Source: Muribaculaceae bacterium Isolate-036 (Harlan)
GTDB taxonomy: Bacteria > Bacteroidota > Bacteroidia > Bacteroidales > Muribaculaceae
Reading direction: 5' to 3'
DNA: 64,000 bases
NCBI GenBank assembly: GCA_003833075.1
Contig: RIAY01000002.1
Coordinates: forward strand, 287,538 to 351,537
Part shown: piece by piece, positions 7,782-16,611 of the stretch
Numbering within the stretch: position 1 is the first letter of the stretch
Layout of the letters: each line of letters begins with the position of its first letter
Translations under genes and position numbers: made by a program
Notes under the pieces: model-generated
Told to the model about the DNA's origin: nothing
Seen by the model: only the letters and a program-made list of their open reading frames with translations
The model's database searches: none

Positions 7782-9128
7782 TTAGAATGAAAATGATACG
7801 AATGCGCCCAGTCTGCGCGCCCAGGCGGTGTCTCCGTTAAAGTTCATCCGTCTGCCAAGATCGAATTCCATGGCACAGGATATCCGTGGAGTGAGAAACC
7901 AGAATACGTTGGCTGCCATGTACAATCCCTGTTTGTATTGGTCTGCCGCTACATCGTGGCGAGGTGCATAGCGTGCGCCTCCGAAAGTAGCGCTTGCGAA
8001 TATCATCGGAGTGAAATTATATTGGATTCCCGCGTATCCGCCATAACAGAACGGAGCGTAAAGTTTTCCGGGTTTGTCGGGATCTGCCACAAGATCATAG
8101 GCACCCATCAGCCAGTCGCCGCCGAGGCTGCCATATCCTTTACCTCCGTTCAGACAGCCATAGACGGTTATGGAATAGAACGGGCGGAATATAGTGCTGC
8201 CTTGAATGCCGAATCCGGTTTTGTTATGATTCTTGCCCATCAGCAGATCGCGGTAGGGGAGAGAGCGATATATCGCGGACAAGCGTATATGGTTTGATTC
8301 ACCCCATCCGTATTGCATGAATGCCGCTATATCCGGAATGTATTGAGATACTTTCTCAATCTGTTCCGGAACTGTCTCAATCTGGTCGGAGGGCATTTCT
8401 GCCGATACAGCCACCGAGAACCCCTTCGGGAGTCGGCGCAACCATCTTATCAGTACGGAAGTGGCTCCGATTTTAGAATTCGGTCCCGATGGATCAACAG
8501 TCGGAGGCTGTGCGGACGGATCACTGAAAGTGGAATTTGTGTAACCGAATGTCCAGTCGTTGATTGATGCGTATGCTTTTTTGAGGCGGAAATCGCGGAC
8601 TTCATATCCGTTAAAGTTTGCCTCTATATATACCTGATAGTCTCCCAATGTCTTGTTTCGTCCCAACACCCTGAAAAAAAGTGCGGTTCCGGCGGGTGTT
8701 GAACCGAGTTGCCGTTTTTTCGCAGGATTCTTCTGCATCGGAATAAGATATGGAGCAAAACCTGATGAAGGAATAGCTCCGCCCCAGTCGAAATACCCCC
8801 GCATTCTCACACATCCGCCTATGCCCATCGCGAGTTTGGAATCTTTTGACAGAAATAAAAAGTATGGTGCAAGAGGATCCTGGAAATGTCTGAACTGGTC
8901 TTCATAGAATTTTTGAATCATGACGGATGTGGAATCGTTATCCGGCTCATCACCTTTCCCGAAATATAGAATCTTGTGATTGGAAATTGCCGAGTCCATC
9001 CGGATTTCTTCAAGAGGGCGCTGATTCTGTGCATGAACAGATAGGGATAGACCCAATGTACACACTGCAGTCAGCGTGATACTCCTTATAAATGTAATGG
9101 AGATAGGGATGCGGGTGAAAGTCTGCAT
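7782..9128 (-). CDS. DcaP-like trimeric outer-membrane porin
   Basis: A 448-residue protein with a signal peptide ending near SVHAQ (residue 34) and a long sequence of alternating hydrophobic beta strands, finishing in an aromatic strand ending SFSF, as in outer-membrane barrels. The order of features matches DcaP-like porins: a charged N-terminal stretch, DSKLAMGIGGCVRMRGYFDWGG as the first strand, then paired strands such as YQVYIEANFNGYEVRDFRLKKAY. It would allow passive uptake of a small, probably anionic solute; the substrate is unknown. It is divergent from the GH43-GH97 gene, sharing a 269-base regulatory region. Confidence 0.75.
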   Translation of the reverse strand: MQTFTRIPISITFIRSITLTAVCTLGLSLSVHAQNQRPLEEIRMDSAISNHKILYFGKGDEPDNDSTSVMIQKFYEDQFRHFQDPLAPYFLFLSKDSKLAMGIGGCVRMRGYFDWGGAIPSSGFAPYLIPMQKNPAKKRQLGSTPAGTALFFRVLGRNKTLGDYQVYIEANFNGYEVRDFRLKKAYASINDWTFGYTNSTFSDPSAQPPTVDPSGPNSKIGATSVLIRWLRRLPKGFSVAVSAEMPSDQIETVPEQIEKVSQYIPDIAAFMQYGWGESNHIRLSAIYRSLPYRDLLMGKNHNKTGFGIQGSTIFRPFYSITVYGCLNGGKGYGSLGGDWLMGAYDLVADPDKPGKLYAPFCYGGYAGIQYNFTPMIFASATFGGARYAPRHDVAADQYKQGLYMAANVFWFLTPRISCAMEFDLGRRMNFNGDTAWARRLGAFVSFSF

Positions 9129-9154
9129 GGGATATGTCTGTTAGATGTTTTAAA

Positions 9155-9173
9155 ACACTATTAAAAAGAGTGT
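9155..9173. promoter_or_regulatory. Inverted repeat ACACT-N9-AGTGT in the porin/GH43-GH97 intergenic region
   Basis: ACACT at 9155-9159 and AGTGT at 9169-9173 form a 19-bp symmetric site between the porin start and the GH43-GH97 promoter. A second site of the same total length with the half-sites reversed lies at 9217-9235, so both may bind one regulator. This is inference only. Confidence 0.35.
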
Positions 9174-9178
9174 CTATA

Positions 9179-9210
9179 TTTGTGGAATGCAATAAAAATG
9201 TTTAACTTTG
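9179..9210 (+). promoter_or_regulatory. Promoter of the GH43-GH97 gene cluster
   Basis: TTTG at 9179-9182 and TAACTTTG at 9203-9210 are separated by exactly 20 bases, a full match to the Bacteroidota promoter. The predicted start near 9217 yields a leader of about 180 bases before the GH43-GH97 start codon. Confidence 0.85.
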
Positions 9211-9216
9211 CGGAAT

Positions 9217-9235
9217 AAGTGTAAAAAATACACTT
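9217..9235. promoter_or_regulatory. Inverted repeat at the predicted transcript start
   Basis: AAGTGTA (9217-9223), five A residues, and TACACTT (9229-9235) make a perfect 7-bp inverted repeat starting at the expected +1. It could be a repressor operator or a 5'-terminal mRNA hairpin. Confidence 0.5.
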
Positions 9236-9264
9236 AAACGCTTTCCAGGTTTGGCGACAAATTC

Positions 9265-9292
9265 TGCAGTCATATTATTGCAGTTATATTAT
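9265..9292 (+). repeat. Tandem 14-base repeat in the leader of the GH43-GH97 mRNA
   Basis: TGCAGTCATATTAT (9265-9278) is followed directly by TGCAGTTATATTAT (9279-9292), one mismatch in 14. A looser pair, GCTGAATAA and ACTGAATAA, follows within 45 bases. The rest of the leader to 9397 is AT-rich with no other clear element. Confidence 0.7.
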
Positions 9293-9397
9293 AGCTGAAT
9301 AAGATCTGTTATGACTGAATAAAATATGATAGCGGTCGCGTCTGCCAGACAATGTTAAACAACCTTAAAATTCACTTTAAAACTATAACAACTTACC

Positions 9398-12280
9398 ATG
9401 ACACGATGTTTATTGTCGCTAATGATTGTTTTTGCCGCCTTGTCAGTGTCGGCTAAAGGAAAAGTTCCTGCTGAGAAAGATATGGCAGGTTATCTCTTCG
9501 CTTTTTTTACCGGAAACAACAATAATAAGGAGGAAGAGGCAATAAGGTTTGCGTTGAGTGATAACGGTTTTGATTACAAGGCACTTAACGGCAACAGACC
9601 TGTAATAAAATCTTCGCTTATAAGCGAGACCGGAGGTGTGAGGGATCCGCATATTCTTCGTGGTCCCGACAATTGTTTCTATATGGTTGTGACAGATATG
9701 GTCAGTGCCAGAGGGTGGGATTCCAACAGAGGAATGGTTCTGTTGAAATCGTGCGATCTGGTCAATTGGACTCATTCCGCAATCAATATCCAGAAGAAAT
9801 ACAGCGGGCAGGAGAATCTGAAAAGAGTATGGGCTCCCCAGACCATCTATGATCCCAAGGCAAAGAAATTCCTGATATATTGGTCAATGCAGCATGGCAA
9901 CGGTCCAGATATAATATACTATGCTTATGCCAATAAAGATTTTACCGATATCGAAGGTACTCCCAAACCGTTTTTTGTTCCTCAGGACGGAAAGTCGTGT
10001 ATCGATGGTGATATTGTCTATAAAGACGGTATATACCACCTCTTTTATAAGACAGAGGGTCATGGTAATGGCATAAAAGTTGCAACGACCAAAGATCTGA
10101 CTTCCGGCAAATGGACAGAGTACCCTGATTATAAACAGCAGACAAAAGAGGCGGTTGAAGGAGCCGGAACATTCAAGCTAATCGGTGAAGACAGATATAT
10201 TCTCATGTATGATGTATACATGAAGAAAGGGTATGATTTTACAGAATCTGTGGATTTGCAGAATTTCAAGAATGTCGAGCGTCCTGTAACCATGAATTTT
10301 CATCCGCGTCATGGCACGGTAATTCCGGTAACTGAAGATGAGATGAAACGTCTTCGCCAGAAATGGGGTGATGCGGAAAACGGCATTGCGGATGCTTCAG
10401 TCTGCAGTCCTGACGGCAAACTGAGGGTGGATGTAAAGACAAACGGAGGTACTCCAGTATATAACGTATCTTACAATGGTGTGGTGATGCTTGAAGACTC
10501 ACCTCTGGGTATTGTGGCAGATTACGGAGATTTTTCGAAAGATCTCCGAATGATAGCGCGGCATGACAACGAATGGCATAAGACTTATGTGAACGAAAGA
10601 ATCAAAAAATCTTCGGTTAAATTCGATGCAAATTCTCTTACGTGCGAATTTAAGAATCCGAAAGGTGATAAAGTGGGTATTGAGTTTGTGGTTTCTGATA
10701 ATGATGTGGCATTCAGATATAATCTCGCCAAACCCAAAGAAACTGGAGCTGCGAGAATAATGGCAGAGAAGACTGGTTTTCATATTCCGTCATACGCCAC
10801 GGCATTTCTAACTCCTCAGAGCGATGCCATGATAGCATGGAAACGCACCAAACCGAGTTATGAGGAGGAATACATTATTGATGCGCCTCTTGACACCCGT
10901 TCACAGTACGGACATGGTTTTACATTTCCGGGTCTTTTCCGCATCGGTGACAAAGGTTGGGTACTTCTGAGCGAAACTGGTGTAGACCGCAATTATTGTG
11001 GCTCCAGATTGACAGACAGAAAAGATGGAGTCTACTCCATCGCATTTCCAATGCCGGAAGAAAACAACGGCAACGGCACAAGTGAACCGGCGTTTGCCCT
11101 GCCCGGCTCGACTCCCTGGCGCACAGTCACTGTAGGTGCGGATCTCGCACCTATTGTAGAGACCACCGCTCCTTGGAATACAGTTGAACCTCGTTATGAA
11201 TCCAAACATACCTATAATCCTAATAAAGGAACGTGGAGCTGGATTGTATGGCAGGACAACAGTATCAATAAGAAAGACATCAAGAAGTTTATAGATCTTG
11301 CCGGTGCCATGGGTTATCCTTATACGCTTATTGACAACTATTGGGATCGTACGATAGGCCGTGACGGCATTATCGAACTGATGGAATATGGCAAAGACAA
11401 GGGTGTCACACCTCTTTTGTGGTATAGCTCAAGCGGTTATTGGAATGATATCGAGCAGAGTCCGATCAACATAATGGATAATCCTATTACCAGAAAGAGA
11501 GAGATGGACTGGCTGCAAAGTATCGGAGTCAAAGGTATAAAAGTGGATTTCTTCGGAGGTGACAAGCAAGAGACAATGCGTCTGTATGAAGATATCCTCA
11601 GCGATGCCGATGATCACGGACTTATGGTGATATTCCATGGCTGCACGCTTCCTCGCGGCTGGGAACGCATGTATCCCAATTATGTCGGAAGCGAGGCGGT
11701 GCTGGCTTCGGAAAATATGGTTTTTAATCAGCATTTCTGTGACAAGGAAGCTGAGAATGCCACGCTGCATCCTTTTATAAGAAACACGGTCGGTGCAATG
11801 GAATATGGCGGAACCTTCCTGAACAAGAGACTGCACAGGACAAATGCCGAAGGCAATTATCGGCGCACGTCAGATGCTTTTCAGCTTGCTCTTGCCACAA
11901 TATACCAGAGTCCCGCCCAGAACTTCGCACTTACTCCAAACAATCTGGAGGATGCCTCTCCTCATGCTTTGGAATATATGCGGTCAGTTCCCACAAAATG
12001 GGATGAGACAAGATATGTGGCAGGTTATCCCGGACAGTATGCCGTTATTGCCCGTAAAAGCGGAGGGAAATGGTATGTGGCAGGTATAAACGCCAGAAAA
12101 GAGCCTGTGTCATTGGAACTCAATCTTGACTTTATTCAGTCCGGAGAAGCTGTGGTTTATTCAGACGGCGAGGGTGATGCACTGTTGAAAAATACCGTCT
12201 CTCTGAAAAATGGCAAGAAATCCGGAATAAGATATGCCGTAACCATTCCTTCAGAAAAAGGCTTTGTAATTGTTAAATAA
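9398..12280 (+). CDS. Bimodular GH43-GH97 glycoside hydrolase
   Basis: A secreted or periplasmic 960-residue enzyme with a signal peptide ending near VSAKG. Residues ~30-325 form a five-bladed GH43 domain: base Asp83 in RDPHI, WAPQTIYD, the PDIIYYAY strand and acid Glu254 in AVEGAGTF; GH43 enzymes are mainly beta-xylosidases and alpha-L-arabinofuranosidases. Residues ~335-960 form a GH97 domain: beta-sandwich, catalytic barrel and C-terminal sandwich. Asp717 in IKVDFFGGD sits at the position of the nucleophile in retaining, alpha-galactosidase-like GH97 enzymes rather than the inverting SusB type. The GH51 gene starts 32 bases later. The two activities together suggest attack on a branched arabinan or arabinoxylan with alpha-linked hexose caps. 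No SusC/SusD pair is present. Confidence 0.87.
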   Translation: MTRCLLSLMIVFAALSVSAKGKVPAEKDMAGYLFAFFTGNNNNKEEEAIRFALSDNGFDYKALNGNRPVIKSSLISETGGVRDPHILRGPDNCFYMVVTDMVSARGWDSNRGMVLLKSCDLVNWTHSAINIQKKYSGQENLKRVWAPQTIYDPKAKKFLIYWSMQHGNGPDIIYYAYANKDFTDIEGTPKPFFVPQDGKSCIDGDIVYKDGIYHLFYKTEGHGNGIKVATTKDLTSGKWTEYPDYKQQTKEAVEGAGTFKLIGEDRYILMYDVYMKKGYDFTESVDLQNFKNVERPVTMNFHPRHGTVIPVTEDEMKRLRQKWGDAENGIADASVCSPDGKLRVDVKTNGGTPVYNVSYNGVVMLEDSPLGIVADYGDFSKDLRMIARHDNEWHKTYVNERIKKSSVKFDANSLTCEFKNPKGDKVGIEFVVSDNDVAFRYNLAKPKETGAARIMAEKTGFHIPSYATAFLTPQSDAMIAWKRTKPSYEEEYIIDAPLDTRSQYGHGFTFPGLFRIGDKGWVLLSETGVDRNYCGSRLTDRKDGVYSIAFPMPEENNGNGTSEPAFALPGSTPWRTVTVGADLAPIVETTAPWNTVEPRYESKHTYNPNKGTWSWIVWQDNSINKKDIKKFIDLAGAMGYPYTLIDNYWDRTIGRDGIIELMEYGKDKGVTPLLWYSSSGYWNDIEQSPINIMDNPITRKREMDWLQSIGVKGIKVDFFGGDKQETMRLYEDILSDADDHGLMVIFHGCTLPRGWERMYPNYVGSEAVLASENMVFNQHFCDKEAENATLHPFIRNTVGAMEYGGTFLNKRLHRTNAEGNYRRTSDAFQLALATIYQSPAQNFALTPNNLEDASPHALEYMRSVPTKWDETRYVAGYPGQYAVIARKSGGKWYVAGINARKEPVSLELNLDFIQSGEAVVYSDGEGDALLKNTVSLKNGKKSGIRYAVTIPSEKGFVIVK

Positions 12281-12312
12281 GGAATTTGTTGAATAATATC
12301 AATAGTAACATC

Positions 12313-14847
12313 ATGAAATTTGATGCTATCTTAAAAGTAGCTGTAGGCGCGTTTGCGCTTACAGCTTCGTTTGTTATAAACGCTGGCACATCCTGTAATA
12401 TGCCGGATTCAGTGTTGTTGTTCTCATATTCAAAGGCTGACGGACGCAGTGGATTGCGGCTTGCCTGGAGTGAAGACGGCATTGTCTGGAATTCGATCGC
12501 CGATCCTGTCGGTCCGGCGGATGCCGCATATGATTTTGTTTCCTCCGATTTCGGTCCATGGGGAAGTCATAAAACCATGTTTGCCCCCCGTTTGTACAAA
12601 ACTTCAGACGGTTGGATCGCCACATGGTATGTGTCAGATAAAAAGGAAACGGTCGCATATACGCGTTCTGCTGATCTTATTAATTGGGAACCACAGAAAT
12701 ATTCAAAGAAAGAGGATTCCTGCCGGTTGGGTTGTTGTGGTCTGAGGCATGGTGAGCCTGCAGGCATCGAACTCGGAGGGAAGCGCGTATACGGCGAAAT
12801 TATTAAAGTTCCATTTTCTCTGGTGAGAAATTTAACCGGTTATGTAAAGGAAAGAGGCAGCAAGCACAGACGCGAAAGTGAACTGATGAAGGATGACGGC
12901 AATCGGTTTGCGGGAATGAGCGGACTAACCGCTAATATATCGCTTGATGAAAGAAAAGCTCCATATCGTATCAGTGATAAACTGATCGGAATATTTTTTG
13001 AAGACATCAGTTATGCTGCTGACGGAGGTTTGTATGCCGAGTTGATTCAGAACCGCGATTTTGAATACGATTATTCTGAAAACCATAAGAAGGGGTGGGG
13101 ATCATCTTATTCGTGGAATCTTTCCGATGCGGCAGGAAATCGTCTGAAAATGAATTTCTCTACCGACAATCCGTTGCATGAAAACAACCCGCACTATCTT
13201 GCCGTCAGTTCATCTGCGAGACAGCAAAGACTTGAAAACACCGGTTTTGACGGTATTTCCGTAAAGAAAGGGGAAACTTATGATTTCTCGATGTTTGTAA
13301 GACTTGGAAATCCGGAAGACTCCCGGAAATTTATTGTTAGTATAATTACTCCCGACGGAAAGAGTGTGGCATCGGCTAAAGTAGCGGCAAAGGGTTCTGA
13401 ATGGCAAAAGTCAGCAGTTATGCTTAAAGCTAAGCAGAGCGTATCAGAAGCCAGACTGGTGCTGGAGATTCCTGCTGATACACGATGTGACATCGATATG
13501 GTTTCGTTGTTTCCCTCGAATACATTCAATAATCGCAAAAACGGACTCAGAAAGGATCTTGCACAGGTTCTTGCTGACCTTAAGCCTCGTTTTGTAAGAT
13601 TTCCGGGAGGATGTGTGGCACATGGCGACGGCATAGACAATATATACGACTGGAAAGGATCCATAGGTCCGCTTGAGAGCCGTAAACCGTTGCGCAACAT
13701 ATGGAACTATCATCAGAGCAGAGGGCTGGGTTATCACGAATATTTTCTGTTTTGTGAGGATTTGAATGCCGAACCGTTACCGGTGCTTGCAGCCGGTGTT
13801 CCTTGTCAGAATTCAGGACGTTCCCATTCCGGTTCCGATAGTGAGATAACATCACTTGGCCAGCAGTGTGGAATCCCCATGGACCGGATGGATGATTATG
13901 TGCAGGATATACTTGATTTGATAGAATATGCCAACGGTCCGGTCGATTCGGAATGGGGTGCTAAACGTGCGGAAGCCGGTCATCCGGAACCTTTCAATCT
14001 CAAATACATCGGTATCGGAAATGAAGATATGATTACAGAGGTTTTTGAGGAGCGGTTCAAATATATACACGACAGATTAAAGGAAAAGCATCCGGAGATT
14101 GTAGTTATAGGAACGGTAGGACCGTTCTTTGAAGGGTCTGATTATACTGAAGGATGGAAGTTTGCCAGGAAAGAAAATGTGGCAATGGTAGACGAACATT
14201 ATTATGTCGCACCCGGATGGTATCTCAACAACCGCGGCTACTACGACAGTTATGACCGTAACGGTCCCAAGGTTTATCTCGGTGAATACGCATCGCATAC
14301 TCCTGACCGTAAGAACACGCTTGAGGCTGCCTTGTCAATCGCCCTTTATCTGACTGATGTGGAACGCAACGGAGATGTTGTCGAGATGACCTCTTATGCT
14401 CCTCTGTTGGCAAAGGAAGGACATGAGAACTGGCGTCCGGACATGGTGTTCTTTGACAATGATTCAATCCGTCTCACCCCCGACTACCATGTGCAGAAAA
14501 TGTATGGCACAAATTCAGGTACTGTCTATTTCCCAGCTAAAGCTTCGTTGTCTGAAAAGTCGGAAGATGTTTCCAGACGATTCGGCTACTCCATAGTCAA
14601 GGATGAGGAGAGTGGGGATGTGATTCTTAAAGTTGCAAATCTTCTGCCGGTTACGGTTGATGTCAATGCGGATCTCAAATCGCTTGCAGTCTGTGACGGA
14701 GAAGCCTCGGTTTCCATTCTGTCGGGTTCCCCGGCTGAGGAATGCACTAAACCGTATATCTCTTCCGTTTTAATAGAAGGAGGTGTTGTCGGTTTTAATG
14801 CCGGACCATATTCCTTTTCAGTGGTCAGAATCCACACAGCAAAGTAA
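12313..14847 (+). CDS. GH51 alpha-L-arabinofuranosidase with N-terminal half GH43-like domain and a carbohydrate-binding-like module
   Basis: The 844-residue start at 12313 gives a good signal peptide (MKFDAILKVAVGAFALTASF); an in-frame TTG at 12286 is less likely. Residues ~28-135 resemble two blades of a GH43-type propeller (SEDGIVWN, FAPRLYKTSDGWIATWY, SADLINWEP) but lack a full catalytic set. Residues ~205-250 begin the GH51 fold (LIGIFFEDIS, GGLYAELIQNRDFEY). A beta-sandwich of CBM4/9 type covers ~265-400. The barrel contains acid/base Glu571 in GIGNED and nucleophile Glu658 in VYLGEYA, 87 residues apart. It releases alpha-L-arabinofuranose from arabinan or arabinoxylan. It follows the GH43-GH97 gene by 32 bases and precedes the fdtA-like gene by 21. 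Confidence 0.9.
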   Translation: MKFDAILKVAVGAFALTASFVINAGTSCNMPDSVLLFSYSKADGRSGLRLAWSEDGIVWNSIADPVGPADAAYDFVSSDFGPWGSHKTMFAPRLYKTSDGWIATWYVSDKKETVAYTRSADLINWEPQKYSKKEDSCRLGCCGLRHGEPAGIELGGKRVYGEIIKVPFSLVRNLTGYVKERGSKHRRESELMKDDGNRFAGMSGLTANISLDERKAPYRISDKLIGIFFEDISYAADGGLYAELIQNRDFEYDYSENHKKGWGSSYSWNLSDAAGNRLKMNFSTDNPLHENNPHYLAVSSSARQQRLENTGFDGISVKKGETYDFSMFVRLGNPEDSRKFIVSIITPDGKSVASAKVAAKGSEWQKSAVMLKAKQSVSEARLVLEIPADTRCDIDMVSLFPSNTFNNRKNGLRKDLAQVLADLKPRFVRFPGGCVAHGDGIDNIYDWKGSIGPLESRKPLRNIWNYHQSRGLGYHEYFLFCEDLNAEPLPVLAAGVPCQNSGRSHSGSDSEITSLGQQCGIPMDRMDDYVQDILDLIEYANGPVDSEWGAKRAEAGHPEPFNLKYIGIGNEDMITEVFEERFKYIHDRLKEKHPEIVVIGTVGPFFEGSDYTEGWKFARKENVAMVDEHYYVAPGWYLNNRGYYDSYDRNGPKVYLGEYASHTPDRKNTLEAALSIALYLTDVERNGDVVEMTSYAPLLAKEGHENWRPDMVFFDNDSIRLTPDYHVQKMYGTNSGTVYFPAKASLSEKSEDVSRRFGYSIVKDEESGDVILKVANLLPVTVDVNADLKSLAVCDGEASVSILSGSPAEECTKPYISSVLIEGGVVGFNAGPYSFSVVRIHTAK

Positions 14848-14868
14848 TCATAACCGATAATTGGTACG

Positions 14869-15279
14869 ATGGACTATAAGATAATTGAATTGCCACGACA
14901 TCTTGACAGAAGAGGAAATCTGTCGGTTGTGGAGAACGGCATTCACATTCCGTTTAACATGAAGAGGGCATTCTTCATTTATGATGTTCCGGGTGGAGAA
15001 AGCCGCGCAGGGCATGCGCATCATACTCTGTTTGAGTTTATAATTGCAGTTGGCGGAAGTTTTACTGTTCATCTTGATGACGGCAGTTCGAGAGAATCGA
15101 TATTGCTGAACAAGCCTTATCAGGGTCTGCTCGTGACCCCCGGCACATGGTCGCATCTGGTTGATTTCTCTTCAGGCGCCGTTGCATTGGTTCTGGCATC
15201 AGATTTCTATGATGAAGATGATTACATTCGTGATTACGGTGATTTTATAAATCTAAAGCGGAATGGTAAAGTTTCTTGA
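14869..15279 (+). CDS. fdtA: FdtA/QdtA-type dTDP-4-dehydro-6-deoxyglucose 3,4-ketoisomerase
   Basis: A 136-residue single-domain cupin. The core RAGHAHHTLFEFIIAVGGSF contains the paired histidines of the active site, and the C-terminus has ALVLASDFYDEDDYIRDYGDF, the conserved end of the family. FdtA and QdtA move the keto group of dTDP-4-oxo-6-deoxyglucose from C4 to C3, and the next gene product would aminate C3. Which epimer is made (Fuc3N or Qui3N route) cannot be read from the sequence. The gene overlaps the aminotransferase gene by 17 bases, so the pair is translated together. No rmlA/rmlB genes are nearby to supply the nucleotide sugar. Confidence 0.85.
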   Translation: MDYKIIELPRHLDRRGNLSVVENGIHIPFNMKRAFFIYDVPGGESRAGHAHHTLFEFIIAVGGSFTVHLDDGSSRESILLNKPYQGLLVTPGTWSHLVDFSSGAVALVLASDFYDEDDYIRDYGDFINLKRNGKVS

Positions 15280-16387
15280 TTTACAGAGAATAAATGATTC
15301 TTTTGAACCGGAACTTACAGAAACCGTAAATCGGGTGATACGCTCAGGATGGTATCTTCTGGGTGAGGAAAACAGATGTTTCGAAGAGGAATATTCAAGA
15401 TATATTGGCGTGTCCCATACGGTGGGATGCGCCAATGGTTTGGATGCGCTGACATTAATACTCAGAGCGTATAAGGAACTTGGTGTCATGAGTGATGGTG
15501 ACGAGGTTATTGTGCCGGCAAACACATATATCGCGACAATACTTTCCATAACGGAAAACTCTCTTGTTCCTGTGCTTGTAGAGCCGGATAAGGATACGCT
15601 GCAGATTGATATTGCAGGAATCGAATCTTGCATAACACCGCTAACCAAGGCAATCATGTCGGTGCATCTATACGGAAGATGCTCGCACACATCGGAATTG
15701 GATGAATTGCGCAGGCGTTACAACCTGAAACTTATAGAAGACAACGCGCAGGCTCACGGGTGTATGTTCAAAGGACAGCGTACCGGTTCATTGGGAGATG
15801 CCGCCGCTCATAGTTTTTATCCCGGGAAGAATTTGGGTGCGTTGGGAGATGGCGGCGCTGTCACTACCTCCGATGCTGTCCTTGCCGGAATGGTGCGTCG
15901 TCTTGCGAACTATGGCTCTGACAGAAAATATGTATTTGATGCAGCCGGGCGCAACTCGCGACTTGATGAGATACAGGCAGCTGTGCTGAGGCTTAAATTG
16001 AAACGGCTTGATTCCGATAACAGGCGTCGCCGTGCGATTGCCGCCAGATATATCGCAGAGATTGACAACCCGATGGTATCTATACCCTCTGGAATAGGAG
16101 AAGTCGGCGAAATGAATGTTTATCACCTGTTTCCGGTTTTATGTAGGCAAAGGGAGCAATTGCAGCAATATCTCTCGGTAAACGGTGTCCAGACGCTGAT
16201 TCACTATCCAATACCGCCTCACCGACAAAAATGTTATGCCTCAAAAGGAATATTAAGGCACTATTCCACGTTATCTATTACTGAATGCATTCATAACATG
16301 GAATTGTCACTGCCGATCTCACCGGTCATGACAGACGATGAGGTGACAGAGGTAATAGCCAAGGTAAATAATTTTAATAGCATATAG
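15263..16387 (+). CDS. fdtB: DegT/DnrJ/EryC1/StrS-family sugar aminotransferase (FdtB-like)
   Basis: A 374-residue PLP enzyme of the sugar aminotransferase family. Typical segments are GCANGLDALTLILRAY near residue 54, VPANTYIATILSI near 90, EDNAQAHG near 158 and SFYPGKNLGALGDGGAV, where Lys189 forms the Schiff base with PLP. The final HNMELSLPISPVMTDDEV is also family-typical. Coupled to the 3,4-ketoisomerase gene, it most likely makes dTDP-3-amino-3,6-dideoxyhexose. This is an inference from gene pairing, because the family cannot be assigned to C3 or C4 amination by sequence alone. The DUF4250 gene follows after three bases. Confidence 0.87.
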   Translation: MVKFLDLQRINDSFEPELTETVNRVIRSGWYLLGEENRCFEEEYSRYIGVSHTVGCANGLDALTLILRAYKELGVMSDGDEVIVPANTYIATILSITENSLVPVLVEPDKDTLQIDIAGIESCITPLTKAIMSVHLYGRCSHTSELDELRRRYNLKLIEDNAQAHGCMFKGQRTGSLGDAAAHSFYPGKNLGALGDGGAVTTSDAVLAGMVRRLANYGSDRKYVFDAAGRNSRLDEIQAAVLRLKLKRLDSDNRRRRAIAARYIAEIDNPMVSIPSGIGEVGEMNVYHLFPVLCRQREQLQQYLSVNGVQTLIHYPIPPHRQKCYASKGILRHYSTLSITECIHNMELSLPISPVMTDDEVTEVIAKVNNFNSI

Positions 16388-16390
16388 AAT

Positions 16391-16567
16391 ATGGCACTGC
16401 CCAATGACCCGATAATGTTGTATAGCGCGGTAAACATGAAGTTGCGCGATTCATATTCCACTCTTGAGGAATTGTGTGCGGCAGAAGGAATAGAGCATGA
16501 GATTCTGACCGATAAACTTAAACGTGCCGGGTTTGAATACAATCCGGAAGTCAATCAGTTCAGATGA
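16391..16567 (+). CDS. Small DUF4250 protein
   Basis: A 58-residue protein starting at ATG 16391 and ending at TGA 16565-16567. The sequence begins ALPNDPIMLYSAVNMKLRD, has a central YSTLEELCAAEGIEHE and ends GFEYNPEVNQFR. This matches the short, widespread DUF4250 family (LPNDP at the start, YNPxxNQF at the end). The function is unknown. It begins three bases after the aminotransferase stop and is followed by the CYTH gene after 44 bases, so it is part of the same run of genes. Confidence 0.85.
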   Translation: MALPNDPIMLYSAVNMKLRDSYSTLEELCAAEGIEHEILTDKLKRAGFEYNPEVNQFR

Positions 16568-16611
16568 AAACAGTTTCTGAGTTCGTATAAAATTAAACAC
16601 ACAAGCGGATT

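Noticed and set aside
9265..9292. Leader tandem repeat as a riboswitch or attenuator
   Set aside because: No known riboswitch core, terminator hairpin or leader peptide is visible, so only a repeat is reported.
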